Positions 56,249 to 64,000 of a DNA stretch of 64,000 nucleotides are shown here, piece by piece. Both the position numbers and the translations under genes were made by a program. This DNA is from DASUAS01 sp963809795 (GTDB lineage Bacteria > Actinomycetota > Acidimicrobiia > IMCC26256 > DASPTH01): the NCBI GenBank assembly GCA_963809795.1, contig CAWELN010000014.1, forward strand, positions 248,001 through 312,000, written 5' to 3'. Numbering within the stretch: position 1 is the stretch's first letter; every line of letters begins with the position of its first letter. Under the pieces are notes generated by a model. The model was not told the DNA's origin, did no database searches, and saw only the letters and a list, made by a program, of their open reading frames with translations.

Positions 56249-57739
56249 CTACGTGGAGCCGTTCGACGCGACGCAGCCCTGGAGGATCGTCGGCACCCGT
56301 GCCCGGACCGCGTCGATGACGCCCGCGTCGGGCGACGCGCTGGGGTCGTTGGTGGCGGCCGCGATCACCGGCGCGAACGACGGATCCCGCACGACGCCGT
56401 CGGCGGCGCAGGAGGCGACGTTCACCGGGAGGCCCTGCTTCAACACCTCGGAGAACAACGAATCACGGTTCGCGGCGAAGACGAGCGCGGTCAGGGCCCG
56501 GTTCGGCGCCTCGGTGGCGTTCGCGCCGGGGTCACACGCGGTGAGCGTCGCCCCGTCGGCCTTGGTGTCGACCTGCGCCGCGCCGGCCGGCATCTGCGCG
56601 GCCCACTGCGCCAGTGCGCCGCCGATCGTCTTGGTGCCGTCGCCGGTCTTGCCCACGAACCGCGCCCGAAGGCACGTGGCGCCCTGTCGGGTGAACGTCA
56701 CCATGGAGTCACCGCCCCACGCGTCGGCGGCGGTGAGCGCGGTGCCGGGATCGAGGCGTGAGGCGAGCACCTGGTACAGCGCGAAGGCGCCGAACACGTC
56801 GGGCTCGCCGGAGCGCTTCTCGCCCGCGGCGAGGGCCGGCGGCGCGACGTCTTTGAACACGCGGTGCTCCAGCAGGGTCGAGGGCGTGAGGTACGAGGCA
56901 TCGGCGGTCGGCGGGTGCTCGAACAGACCATCGATGCCGTGCTCGCCCTCCTTGGCCGTCACCGCCTGCAGCATCGTGGGGCCGAGGTCGTACGGTGCCT
57001 CGAAGAGCACCGACAGCGATTCGGGCACGCCCTTGGCGTCGACCTCGGAACGGGCCTGATCGCTCGCGCTCGAGCGCTCCTGCTCGTAGGCAGCCTGGTC
57101 CGCCTTCGACAGCGAGTTGGCGTACTCGTCCTGGATGCGGACCGCGTCGCCCTCGACGACCGTGCGCAGGGGCGTCGAGGCATGCGCCTTCGCAGCCTCC
57201 TTCTCCAGCTTCTGGAGATCGAAGTGCTGGTCCTGCAACGCGTGCGTCAGCTCGTGCGCGACGGTGACCCGCGTGGCCGGGTCGTCGGTGCTCTTCCCCT
57301 TCACGGTGATCTTCTTGGTGGCCGGGTCGTAGTACGCGAGCACGCCCGACGTCTGCAACGAGCTCATGGCGTCGACGATGTCGACGTCCGGTCCGATCAA
57401 CCCCACCGCGCGCAGCTGGCCCTGTGCACGCGCGATGTCGGCCTTGTCCTGCTTCGTGAGCTTGCCCTTGTCGATCGCCACCTTCTTGTCGAACGCGGCG
57501 TCGTCGAGGAACTCGGCGGCGACGGGGTGGACGAAGGCGAGCTTCCGCAGCTCGGCGACCTTGTTGGCGATCGGTTCGAGCCGCGGGTCCCACGACTTGG
57601 GGTTCGAAGCGGTGGTGGCCGTCTTCGCCGCGCCCGCGCCCGTCGGCGGGGTCACGACCGCGGCGGCGCCGATGACCAGGAGCATGATGGACGCCAGGCG
57701 GCGCAGGGCGATCGATCGCACCTGGGTTCTTCGGCTCAT
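56249..57739 (-). CDS. Secreted HExxH metallopeptidase-like protein
   Basis: 496 residues starting MSRRTQVRSIALRRLASIML with a signal peptide (LASIMLLVIGAAAVVTPPTG AGA cleavage-like). The zinc motif is VTVAHELTHALQDQHFDL (HExxH), and a downstream RTVVEGDAVRIQDEYA may give the third ligand Glu. The remaining ~250 residues have three to four Cys that could pair outside the cell. Related actinobacterial proteins are annotated only as hypothetical; a protease role is inferred from the motif. It is divergent from rmlA. Confidence 0.72.
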   Translation of the reverse strand: MSRRTQVRSIALRRLASIMLLVIGAAAVVTPPTGAGAAKTATTASNPKSWDPRLEPIANKVAELRKLAFVHPVAAEFLDDAAFDKKVAIDKGKLTKQDKADIARAQGQLRAVGLIGPDVDIVDAMSSLQTSGVLAYYDPATKKITVKGKSTDDPATRVTVAHELTHALQDQHFDLQKLEKEAAKAHASTPLRTVVEGDAVRIQDEYANSLSKADQAAYEQERSSASDQARSEVDAKGVPESLSVLFEAPYDLGPTMLQAVTAKEGEHGIDGLFEHPPTADASYLTPSTLLEHRVFKDVAPPALAAGEKRSGEPDVFGAFALYQVLASRLDPGTALTAADAWGGDSMVTFTRQGATCLRARFVGKTGDGTKTIGGALAQWAAQMPAGAAQVDTKADGATLTACDPGANATEAPNRALTALVFAANRDSLFSEVLKQGLPVNVASCAADGVVRDPSFAPVIAAATNDPSASPDAGVIDAVRARVPTILQGCVASNGST

Positions 57740-57839
57740 CGCGCGCCCGAAGTTAGTGGCCTCTCACCCTTCCGCCCGGTCGGGTCACGTGGCGCCGGTG
57801 GTCGGATCGAGGTCACCGGCCGCCTACGATGCTGCGTCG

Positions 57840-58936
57840 ATGAAGGGCTTGATCCTGTCCGGCGGTGCCGGCACCCGTCTTCGTCCGATCACCCACACCA
57901 GCGCCAAGCAACTCGTCCCGGTCGCCAACAAGCCCATCCTCTTCTACGGGATCGAGGACATGGTCGAGGCGGGCATCAAGGAGATCGGCATCATCGTCGG
58001 CGACACCGCCGACGAGATCCGGGCGGCAGTGGAGGACGGGTCCCGCTGGGGGGTCGACGTCACGTACATCCCGCAGGACGCGCCGCTCGGCCTGGCGCAC
58101 TGCGTGCTCATCGCGCACGACTTCCTCGGTGACGATGACTTCGTGATGTATCTCGGCGACAACATGCTGCAGCAGGGGCTGAAGGAGTTCGTCGACGCCT
58201 TCGAGGCGGAGCGCGGCGCAGGGGCCCGGCGCCGACGGACGGGTCCTCTCGGCGCAGATCCTCCTCGCGCACGTCGACGACCCGCGGCAGTCCGGGGTCG
58301 CGGTGCTCGGCGCCGACGGCGAGGTGGTCGAGCTGATCGAGAAGCCGGAGGACCCCCCGTCCGACCTCGCGGTCGTGGGCGTCTACCTCTTCGATACCGA
58401 CATCCACACCGCGGTCCGGTCGATCGAACCGTCGGCCCGTGGGGAGCTCGAGATCACCGATGCCATCCAATGGCTGGTCGACCACGATCGTCGGGTGCGC
58501 CACGAGATCATCCGCGGGTGGTGGATCGACACCGGCAAGAAGGATCCGCTGCTGGAGAGCAACCGGCTCGTGCTCGAGACCCTCGAGCCCCGGATCGACG
58601 GCTCGGTCGACGAGTCCTCGCGCGATCGAGGGTCGCGTCGTGATCGAAGCCGGCGCCCGCATCGTCAACTCGAGGGTCCGCGGCCCGGCGGCGATCGGTG
58701 CGCACACGAGCGTCGTGAACAGCTTCATCGGTCCGTTCACGTCGGTGGCGTCACACTGCGAGATCCTCGATTCGGAGGTCGAGCACTCGGTCCTGCTCGA
58801 TCACAGCCGGGTCGTCGGCGTGCCCCGCCTCACCGACTCCCTCATCGGCCGGGAGGTCGTGGTGCTGCGGTCGGGCGAGACGCCCGTGGCCACCCGGCTG
58901 CTCGTGGGTGATCACTCCCGGGTGGAGCTCGCGTGA
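57840..58936 (+). CDS. rmlA: Glucose-1-phosphate thymidylyltransferase (long form), two apparent frameshifts
   Basis: The ATG at 57840 follows TACGAT (57825-57830) by 9 bases. The nucleotidyltransferase domain begins MKGLILSGGAGTRLRPITHT, with LGDNMLQQGLKEF; near 58226-58230 one extra base shifts the frame to GADGRVLSAQILLAHVDDPR and EKPEDPPSDLAVVGVYLFD; near 58621-58625 another extra base leads to IEGRVVIEAGARIVNSRVRG, the start of a left-handed beta-helix tail. Correcting both gives 365 codons, right for the long RmlA/StrD type. It makes dTDP-glucose from dTTP and glucose-1-phosphate. rmlC and rmlB follow. Confidence 0.9.
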
Positions 58937-58991
58937 TGGAGATGCAGCGGAGGCGTGGCCGGAGGCCGGGACGCCGCAGCGGAATCGACCC
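58936..58991 (+). repeat. Diverged single copy of the 61-bp family B repeat
   Basis: The stretch from the rmlA stop (TGATGGAGATG) to gcggaatcgaccc matches the minus-strand reading of the 5181-5474 unit (ggagatggagcgg..., ...gcgtagcggaatcgacc) at roughly four of five bases. Like the array after mutM, it starts directly at a stop codon. It keeps the reading frame open into rmlC, adding MEMQRRRGRRPGRRSGIDPS before its usual start. Confidence 0.78.
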
Positions 58992-58998
58992 GAGTCTG

Positions 58999-59565
58999 AT
59001 GGCCGACGTCATCGCGTCCGACGTGATCGAGGGTGTCTACGTCGTCCAGCCGACCATCCACGGCGACGAGCGCGGCATCTTCATCGAGACCTACCGGCGG
59101 GAGTGGTTCCCCCAAGGCCGCGAGATGATCCAGGGCAACCGCGGCAACCGCCAGGCGGGTGCCGTCGTGGGCCTGCACTACCACCTCCATCAGGCCGACT
59201 ACTGGTACGTACCGATGGGCCGCGCCCGGGTCGTGCTCCACGACCTGCGTGAAGGCTCGCCCACCGACGGCAAGACCCTCACCATCGACCTCGGGGAACG
59301 ACCCGACGGCACCTTCGACCATCGCGGGGTGTTCATCCCGCCCGGGGTCGCCCACGGGTTCGCGGCGCTGACCGACATGGTCATCACCTATCTGGTCGAC
59401 GGGTACTACAACCCGAACGACGAGCTCGGCGTCGCGTGGAACGATCCCGCGATCGGGGCCGACTGGGGCGTGACCGACCCGACGCTCTCGTCCCGCGATC
59501 AGCAGAACCCCGCGCGCGACGCGTTGGACATCGCGCTGCGACCACGGTGGGGGCTGCGCACGTGA
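58999..59565 (+). CDS. rmlC: dTDP-4-dehydrorhamnose 3,5-epimerase-like cupin
   Basis: 188 residues from the ATG at 58999 (MADVIASDVIEGVYVVQPTI), the normal RmlC length; the longer frame from 58936 includes the repeat. Cupin marks are HGDERGIFIETYRREWFPQ, VVGLHYHLHQADYWYVPMGR, GVFIPPGVAHGFAALTD and ITYLVDGYYNPNDELGVAWN. It epimerises C3 and C5 of the 4-keto sugar. Its stop overlaps the GTG of rmlB (GTGA). Confidence 0.9.
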   Translation: MADVIASDVIEGVYVVQPTIHGDERGIFIETYRREWFPQGREMIQGNRGNRQAGAVVGLHYHLHQADYWYVPMGRARVVLHDLREGSPTDGKTLTIDLGERPDGTFDHRGVFIPPGVAHGFAALTDMVITYLVDGYYNPNDELGVAWNDPAIGADWGVTDPTLSSRDQQNPARDALDIALRPRWGLRT

Positions 59566-60533
59566 GCTCGCGGCGCATCCTCGTCACCGGCGGCGCCGGT
59601 TTCATCGGGTCCAACTACGTGCGTCACGTCCTCGAGCGCACGGACGACTCCGTCTCCGTCTTCGACGCCCTCACGTATGCAGGCAACCTCTCGACGCTGC
59701 GCGATGTCGACGACGACCCGAGGTACCAGTTCGTGAAGGGCAACATCTGCGATCCCGAGTCACTCGAGGACGCGATGCGCGGTCACGACGCCGTCGTCCA
59801 CTTCGCCGCCGAGAGCCATGTCGACCGTTCCATCGTGGGCCCGGACGACTTCATCCACACGAACTGCTTCGGCACGAACGTGGTCATGGACGTAGCCCGG
59901 CGCCTCGAGATCCCGCGTGTGGTGCACATCGGCACCGACGAGGTCTACGGCTCGGTCGAGATCGGTTCGTCGAAGGAGACCGATCCACTGGAACCGCGAT
60001 CGCCCTACTCGGCGTCGAAGGCGGGGTCCGATCTCATCGCGCTGTCGTACCACCACACCTACGGGCTGCCCGTGTCGGTGACGCGCTGCACCAACAACTT
60101 CGGGCCGTACCAGTTCCCCGAGAAGGCCATCCCGCTCTTCACGACGAACCTGCTCGACGGCGGGAAGATCCCGCTCTACGGCGACGGGCTCAACGAGCGC
60201 GACTGGATCTTCGTCGACGACCACTGCGCGGGCGTGCAGCTGGTGCTCGACCACGGCTCGCCGGGCGAGATCTACAACATCGGCGCCGGCAACGAGACCC
60301 CGAACCGTGTCCTCGTCGACAAGCTGCTCGCGCTCTTCGGGGCCGGTGAGGAGTCGGTGCAGTACGTCACCGACCGTCTCGGTCACGACCGCCGTTACTC
60401 GGTCGACATCGCCAAGGTCACCGCACTCGGGTGGCGTCGCTCCCGCACCCTCGACGAGGCGCTCGAGGCGACGGTCGCGTGGTACCGCGACCACCGCTGG
60501 TGGTGGGAACCGCTCAAGCGCGCGGGCGGCTGA
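59562..60533 (+). CDS. rmlB: dTDP-glucose 4,6-dehydratase
   Basis: 323 residues from a GTG at 59562 overlapping the rmlC stop. NAD-binding VTGGAGFIGSNYVRHVLERT, DALTYAGNLSTLRDV, substrate/catalytic TDEVYGSVEIG and YSASKAGSDLIALSY (Tyr-x-x-x-Lys), TRCTNNFGPYQFPEKAIPLF and GDGLNERDWIFVDDHC. It forms dTDP-4-keto-6-deoxyglucose between RmlA and RmlC. rmlD for the last step to dTDP-rhamnose is not within the window. Confidence 0.96.
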   Translation: MSSRRILVTGGAGFIGSNYVRHVLERTDDSVSVFDALTYAGNLSTLRDVDDDPRYQFVKGNICDPESLEDAMRGHDAVVHFAAESHVDRSIVGPDDFIHTNCFGTNVVMDVARRLEIPRVVHIGTDEVYGSVEIGSSKETDPLEPRSPYSASKAGSDLIALSYHHTYGLPVSVTRCTNNFGPYQFPEKAIPLFTTNLLDGGKIPLYGDGLNERDWIFVDDHCAGVQLVLDHGSPGEIYNIGAGNETPNRVLVDKLLALFGAGEESVQYVTDRLGHDRRYSVDIAKVTALGWRRSRTLDEALEATVAWYRDHRWWWEPLKRAGG

Positions 60534-60552
60534 GCTGATCTGATCACGGTCG

Positions 60553-62440
60553 TCAGCGGGCCGGGCGCAGCTCGACGACGAACGCACCGGGCACCCGCGT
60601 GACCCGCCGCACGCGCCCGGGCGGGATGCGTGCGATCAGCGCCTTGGCCGTGGCCGGCGCGTAGCGCCCGACGCCGTCCCGATGCAAGAGTTTGGCGGTC
60701 CGCGAGTTCTGCTGACCGATCACGCGGGTGCGCAGCACCACGTAGCGGACAGCACGCCGGTCGAGCGCCTTCATTGCCACGGCAGCGGGGAACTGGTGAC
60801 GGCCCCGCGAGCGCGCGTGGTAGTCCTGGGCGCGTAGCCGCTGTAGCCATTGATCCGGTTGTTGTCGTCGACGAGGAGACACATACTGACGGGGGGCTTC
60901 GAGGTACGCCCATGCCGGGTCCTCGGGGTACCCTGATCGGCAGCTCGACGACGGTTCCGCGGGCCGCCGGGCGATCAGAGTCGGCCGTTCACCGCCGCGC
61001 TGTCGGGCACCTGCACGAGCGGGCACCGACCGCGCCTGTTCCGCGATAATGCAACACGCAGATCAACGCGAACGTTCCGCCGCCGCCACGCGCCACCGAG
61101 TCGTCCGAGCAACGCCGCGCACGCCGAATCGCCGCGCACGAGCGCGAGCGCGCGCACTGCCCGAGGACGACGAACCGGCTCGTGGCGCGGATGCCACTGA
61201 ATCCGGGCACGTGGTCGCGGAAGAACCCGACGGGAGTTGCACCGGGCGTGGCCGAGATGTAGATGTTGTCACGAAGGCGAGGAGCACGCTGACCAGCCCC
61301 GCGACCACGATCAGCACGCGATCCGACTCCGCCATCGGACGGACGGTTCAGGATCACTCCCAGCGGTCTCGGGCGAGTCGTCGGGCACGTTCTGATCACG
61401 GCGGCGGAGGCCCGCGGGCGACCACCACGATGCCCACCGCGCCGAACGCCAGCGCGAGGACCCCCGGGAACAACCGGTCCTCGACCGTGCGGTCGAACGC
61501 GTGGTTCTCGAACACCGGCAGGTGGGTGAGGAGGAAGTCGTCGTCGACGGGCGACAGGAAGTCGCCCGGGTGTGCGGCGACCACCGAGTTGAACGTGCGC
61601 CGGAAGTAGGCGTCGTCCTGCAGCTTCACGTACTGGATCGCGACCGGCGCGGTGATCACGGCCGCCACGACCGCGCCGGCAGCCAGGCCGCGCAGGCACG
61701 GCCAGAGCGGTCGCGGGCGGAACCAGAGCAGGTACCCGATCACGACGACGGCCACGCCGACGGCCATCATGACCCGTAGTACGTCGCGCTGGTCGCCAAA
61801 GCGGCGAACGCGAGACCGACCCCGATCCCGTACCGGAGCTGGAAGCGTTCGAGGTAGCGCAGGAGGAGGAGCAGCGTGAGGGGCACCAGGAAGCCCGTGA
61901 TCATGAGCTGGTAGTGACCCAGCTGCGACAGCATCGGGGTCGAGCGCGAAGGCCAGGGCGGCGATGGATCAACAGGGCCACGAGCGCGTGAGGAGCACGC
62001 CCAGCCGCGATAGGTGAACCACAACGTCGCCGTCTGCGCGGCGAGGGCGATGATGTTGAGGCTGCGCGGCGCCGAAAACCGCGCGGAGCGGCCATTCCGC
62101 GGATCGCGACCGACAACATCGAGTCGCTGTACACGAGCGTGTTCCGGGTCGGGAAGAAGATGCTGGTGTTCCACACCGCGTCCCACCCGTGCGGATAGCA
62201 TGCTGCACCCAGCCCAGGATCCAGAGGATCAACAGCGGGTCACCGCTGTCGCCGACGACGTGTGAGTTGAGCCGGGTCGGTGAGCGGAACGTCATCCAGA
62301 ACGTCAGCAGCAGGAATGCGGTGAGCACGATCCAGGCGCGGGGTTCCGCGATGCGCTCGTCGCCCGCGTCGGATCCGGCCGTCTGCGGCCCCGTGCCCTC
62401 GTCGAGTACGGCCGGCGAATCGGTACGGCGGTGGTCGAGG
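60553..62440 (-). CDS. Polytopic membrane protein (glycosyltransferase-like), reading frame broken many times
   Basis: On the minus strand consecutive fragments in different frames make one plausible protein of ~600 residues: VLTAFLLLTFWMTFRSPTRL, HVVGDSGDPLLILWILGWVQ, WNTSIFFPTRNTLVYSDSML, LNIIALAAQTATLWFTYRGW, LGHYQLMITGFLVPLTLLLL, AVGVAVVVIGYLLWFRPRPL, an exported loop with HPGDFLSPVDDDFLLTHLPV, VLIVVAGLVSVLLAF and a soluble end VAMKALDRRAVRYVVLRTRV...VELRPAR. About ten membrane segments. The plan is like GT-C or YfhO-type envelope enzymes, but no catalytic motif is certain. The number of shifts suggests poor assembly near the contig end. Confidence 0.6.
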
Positions 62441-62454
62441 CGCCGAGGCTACCG

Positions 62455-62891
62455 AGACGATGCTGCGCCAGAGGATCGCGGGCGGGGTGCGGAGGGCGGT
62501 CGTCTCACGTTCCGGCGATCCAGTGGGCCGGACCGCGACCGGTGCGCCGACCGTGTCGCGGAGCCGCTCGTCCCTGGCGACCGCCGGAGAAGGAGATGTC
62601 GCAAACCCAGTACCCGACGAGGAGCCCCAACGTAATGGTCACTTTCCGTGGCCGGTTGGGCCGCGATCAGAGCGTCGACTCGCGCGGGATCGGCATGGTC
62701 GCAGAAGCTGAGCCGCCCATCGAGGATGTCGCGGGTCCACGCGTGGTAAGCGAGACCGTCGGACCGGATCGGCGGCCCGTTGTCATACGGCTGCACCACG
62801 GTCACGACCGCGCACCCGCCACGAAGAAAGCCACCGCCCGCTACCGGGACAACCAGGCGGCGGCGCCGCCCGTGCGACTGGTCGTCGTCAT
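62455..62891 (-). CDS. Short or broken membrane-associated protein
   Basis: An ATG at 62891 overlaps the stop of the glycosyltransferase gene (ATGA). After MTTTSRTGG the frame must shift near 62868 to read RRRRLVVPVAGGGFLRGGCA, then VVQPYDNGPPIRSDGLAYHA and WTRDILDGRLSFCDHADPAR. Past ~62645 a further shift gives TLGLLVGYWVCDISFSGG, a possible membrane segment, and the end is unclear. The QPYxN...RSDGxAYHAWT pattern resembles the start of large GT-C-like membrane proteins, so this may be the head of a gene whose body is lost or misassembled. Confidence 0.4.
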
Positions 62892-64000
62892 CGCTCAGCG
62901 CCGGAGTCCGCCAGCGAGTTCAGGAACGCGCGGTACCGACCGACGATCACCGGCCAGGTGAGCTTGGTCCTCACGTGCTGCACGGCCCCACGCCAGCGAC
63001 GCGCCGGAGGTCGGGGAGCTCGACGATCCGGCGCAGCGCCACCTCGAACTCGGCGTCGGTGCGGAACCACAACCCCCCGCCCGACCGCTCGCAGAGCTCC
63101 CGGGTGGAGTCGGATGCTCCGTTCACGAGCACCGGGGTCCCCGCCTGCCATGCTTCCAGGAGCACGAGCCCGAACGACTCGAACGCCGAGGGCGAGACCA
63201 AGGCGACCGCGCCACGCAGGATCGCCCACTTCGTCGCCTCGTCGACCGCGCCCGTGACCACGATGTCGGGATGCTCGAGCGGCCGGTCGAGCACGGGACC
63301 GACGAAGACCGACCGCGAGTGGCGACGGGTGGCGCTTCCTCGTACCGCACGGCGCGGGCCAGGGAATCGGTGCCCTTGCTGCTCTCCACCCGTCCGAGGC
63401 ACACGACGTACGGTCGGTCGCCGAGCTCGGCCGGGTCACCGTCGCCGCCGGGGAGCGCCGGGGGTGCGTCGCACCCGAGGCCGAGGACGATCTCCGCGGT
63501 CGCCGCGACCGGGAAGCGCCGAATCCACCAGCTTCTGCTCGGCATGCGTATAGAAGACCAGTTCGCGCGCCGCGGTGAACACGTCGCGGAACATCGGCAG
63601 GCGCAGGGTCGCTTCGTCGTGCGCCGCCGGGTCAGCACCACCACACTCCCGACCACCACGATGCCGCGCACGGTCGGGTGGAAGAGGTACGGCGACGAGC
63701 GACGAGGTCGGCGTCGACCTCGCGCGCAGCGTCGATCAGGTCGGTCGAGACGGGTCCCTGGAGGTCGACCCACCGTTCCTGCTCCGACCGGGTCGCCCGC
63801 TCCGGATGTGCAAGCAGTCGGTCCGGAGACCGCGTCGAACGTCGGGCTCCGGCGGGTCGCGGTGAATCGCCGCACGACCCCGCGCAGATCCACCTCGCCC
63901 TCGGGGTACTCGTTGGCCCACGTGCGCGCGCTGACCGCGCGTGTCGTGAGCACCTCCACCGTCACGTCGTTCGCCGCAGGACGAGCCGCTCCGCCAGCAG
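62888..64000 (-). CDS. GT4-family glycosyltransferase, start outside window, frameshifted
   Basis: The minus strand from the window end reads NDVTVEVLTTRAVSARTWAN then EYPEGEVDLRGVVRRFTA, the N-terminal acceptor domain of GT4 enzymes. In other frames follow LGDRPYVVCLGRVESSKGTD and VFVGPVLDRPLEHPDIVVTG, VDEATKWAILRGAVALVSPS and AFESFGLVLLEAWQAGTPVL (the E-x7-E nucleotide-sugar motif), ending NSLADSGAER at the stop 62888-62890. At least three frame changes are needed. It would add a sugar from a nucleotide donor to an envelope glycan or lipid carrier, in keeping with the rml genes nearby. Confidence 0.75.

Overview
The window is a gene-dense, very GC-rich actinobacterial chromosome segment of ordinary housekeeping content, with no phage, plasmid, rRNA, tRNA or CRISPR locus that I can see. 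The actinobacterial signs are strong GC bias at third codon positions, frequent GTG starts, a PASTA-domain Ser/Thr kinase, the decaprenylphosphoryl-arabinose gene set (UbiA, DprE1, DprE2), HadA/HadB-type dehydratases, CpaE/CpaF, and many TANNNT boxes placed 6-9 bases before start codons, the arrangement expected of leaderless mRNAs. The amino-acid style is closest to what I know of uncultured Acidimicrobiia; that placement is an inference.

Layout. 0-8 kb: branched-chain amino-acid genes (ilvC partial, ilvN, ilvB behind an Ile-Leu-Val-Val leader peptide and attenuator; ilvD further on), a two-component system and a formamidopyrimidine-DNA glycosylase. 8-11 kb: an Asp-box propeller protein, a class II aldolase-type protein and a frameshifted AbiEi/DUF559 protein. 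11-14.4 kb: gatC-gatA-gatB. 14.4-17.6 kb: an SCP2-like protein, the PASTA kinase and a membrane-anchored protein. 17.7-26.8 kb: alcohol dehydrogenase, HadA/HadB-like dehydratases, ligA, a zinc-ribbon membrane protein, a MetE-like protein, mnmA and a cysteine desulfurase. 27-33 kb: methylmalonyl-CoA mutase with its chaperone MeaB, and a PAS-GGDEF-EAL protein. 33-41.8 kb: two amidohydrolases, a sirtuin, a rhodanese-MoeB fusion, and a WYL regulator divergent from a DrrAB-like ABC transporter. 41.9-48.3 kb: CpaE/CpaF, a cupredoxin/beta-helix secreted protein, leucyl aminopeptidase and a PduO-type cobalamin adenosyltransferase. 48.3-55.6 kb: ubiA-dprE1-dprE2-HAD phosphatase, then metH. 55.6-64 kb: a degenerate GGDEF protein, a secreted metallopeptidase, rmlA-rmlC-rmlB, then membrane and glycosyltransferase genes in poor reading-frame condition.

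The genes form several working groups. Cobalamin is used by the mutase/MeaB pair, the adenosyltransferase and MetH. The kinase, UbiA/DprE, Rml and glycosyltransferase genes point to cell-envelope polysaccharide synthesis.

The most unusual signal is a set of short palindromic repeats placed at gene junctions. Family A has a GC hairpin with a TAT/ATA/CAT triloop. At gatA/gatB, iscS/mnmA, after the 17134-17640 gene, and at mutB/meaB it lies inside tiny open frames. The first three encode a shared peptide (core EPGIPA) and overlap the upstream stop codon as ATGA or GTGA; at two of these sites the downstream start is overlapped in the same way. Family B is a 61-bp unit found as a five-copy array directly after the mutM stop and as one diverged copy directly after the rmlA stop; both extend the downstream reading frame in phase.

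A caution for the reader: several genes that must be functional (ilvN, gatB, ligA, rmlA) each carry one or two apparent single-base frameshifts, and the last 3.5 kb carry many. Indel errors in the assembly are the likely cause, so frames in those genes are reconstructed.
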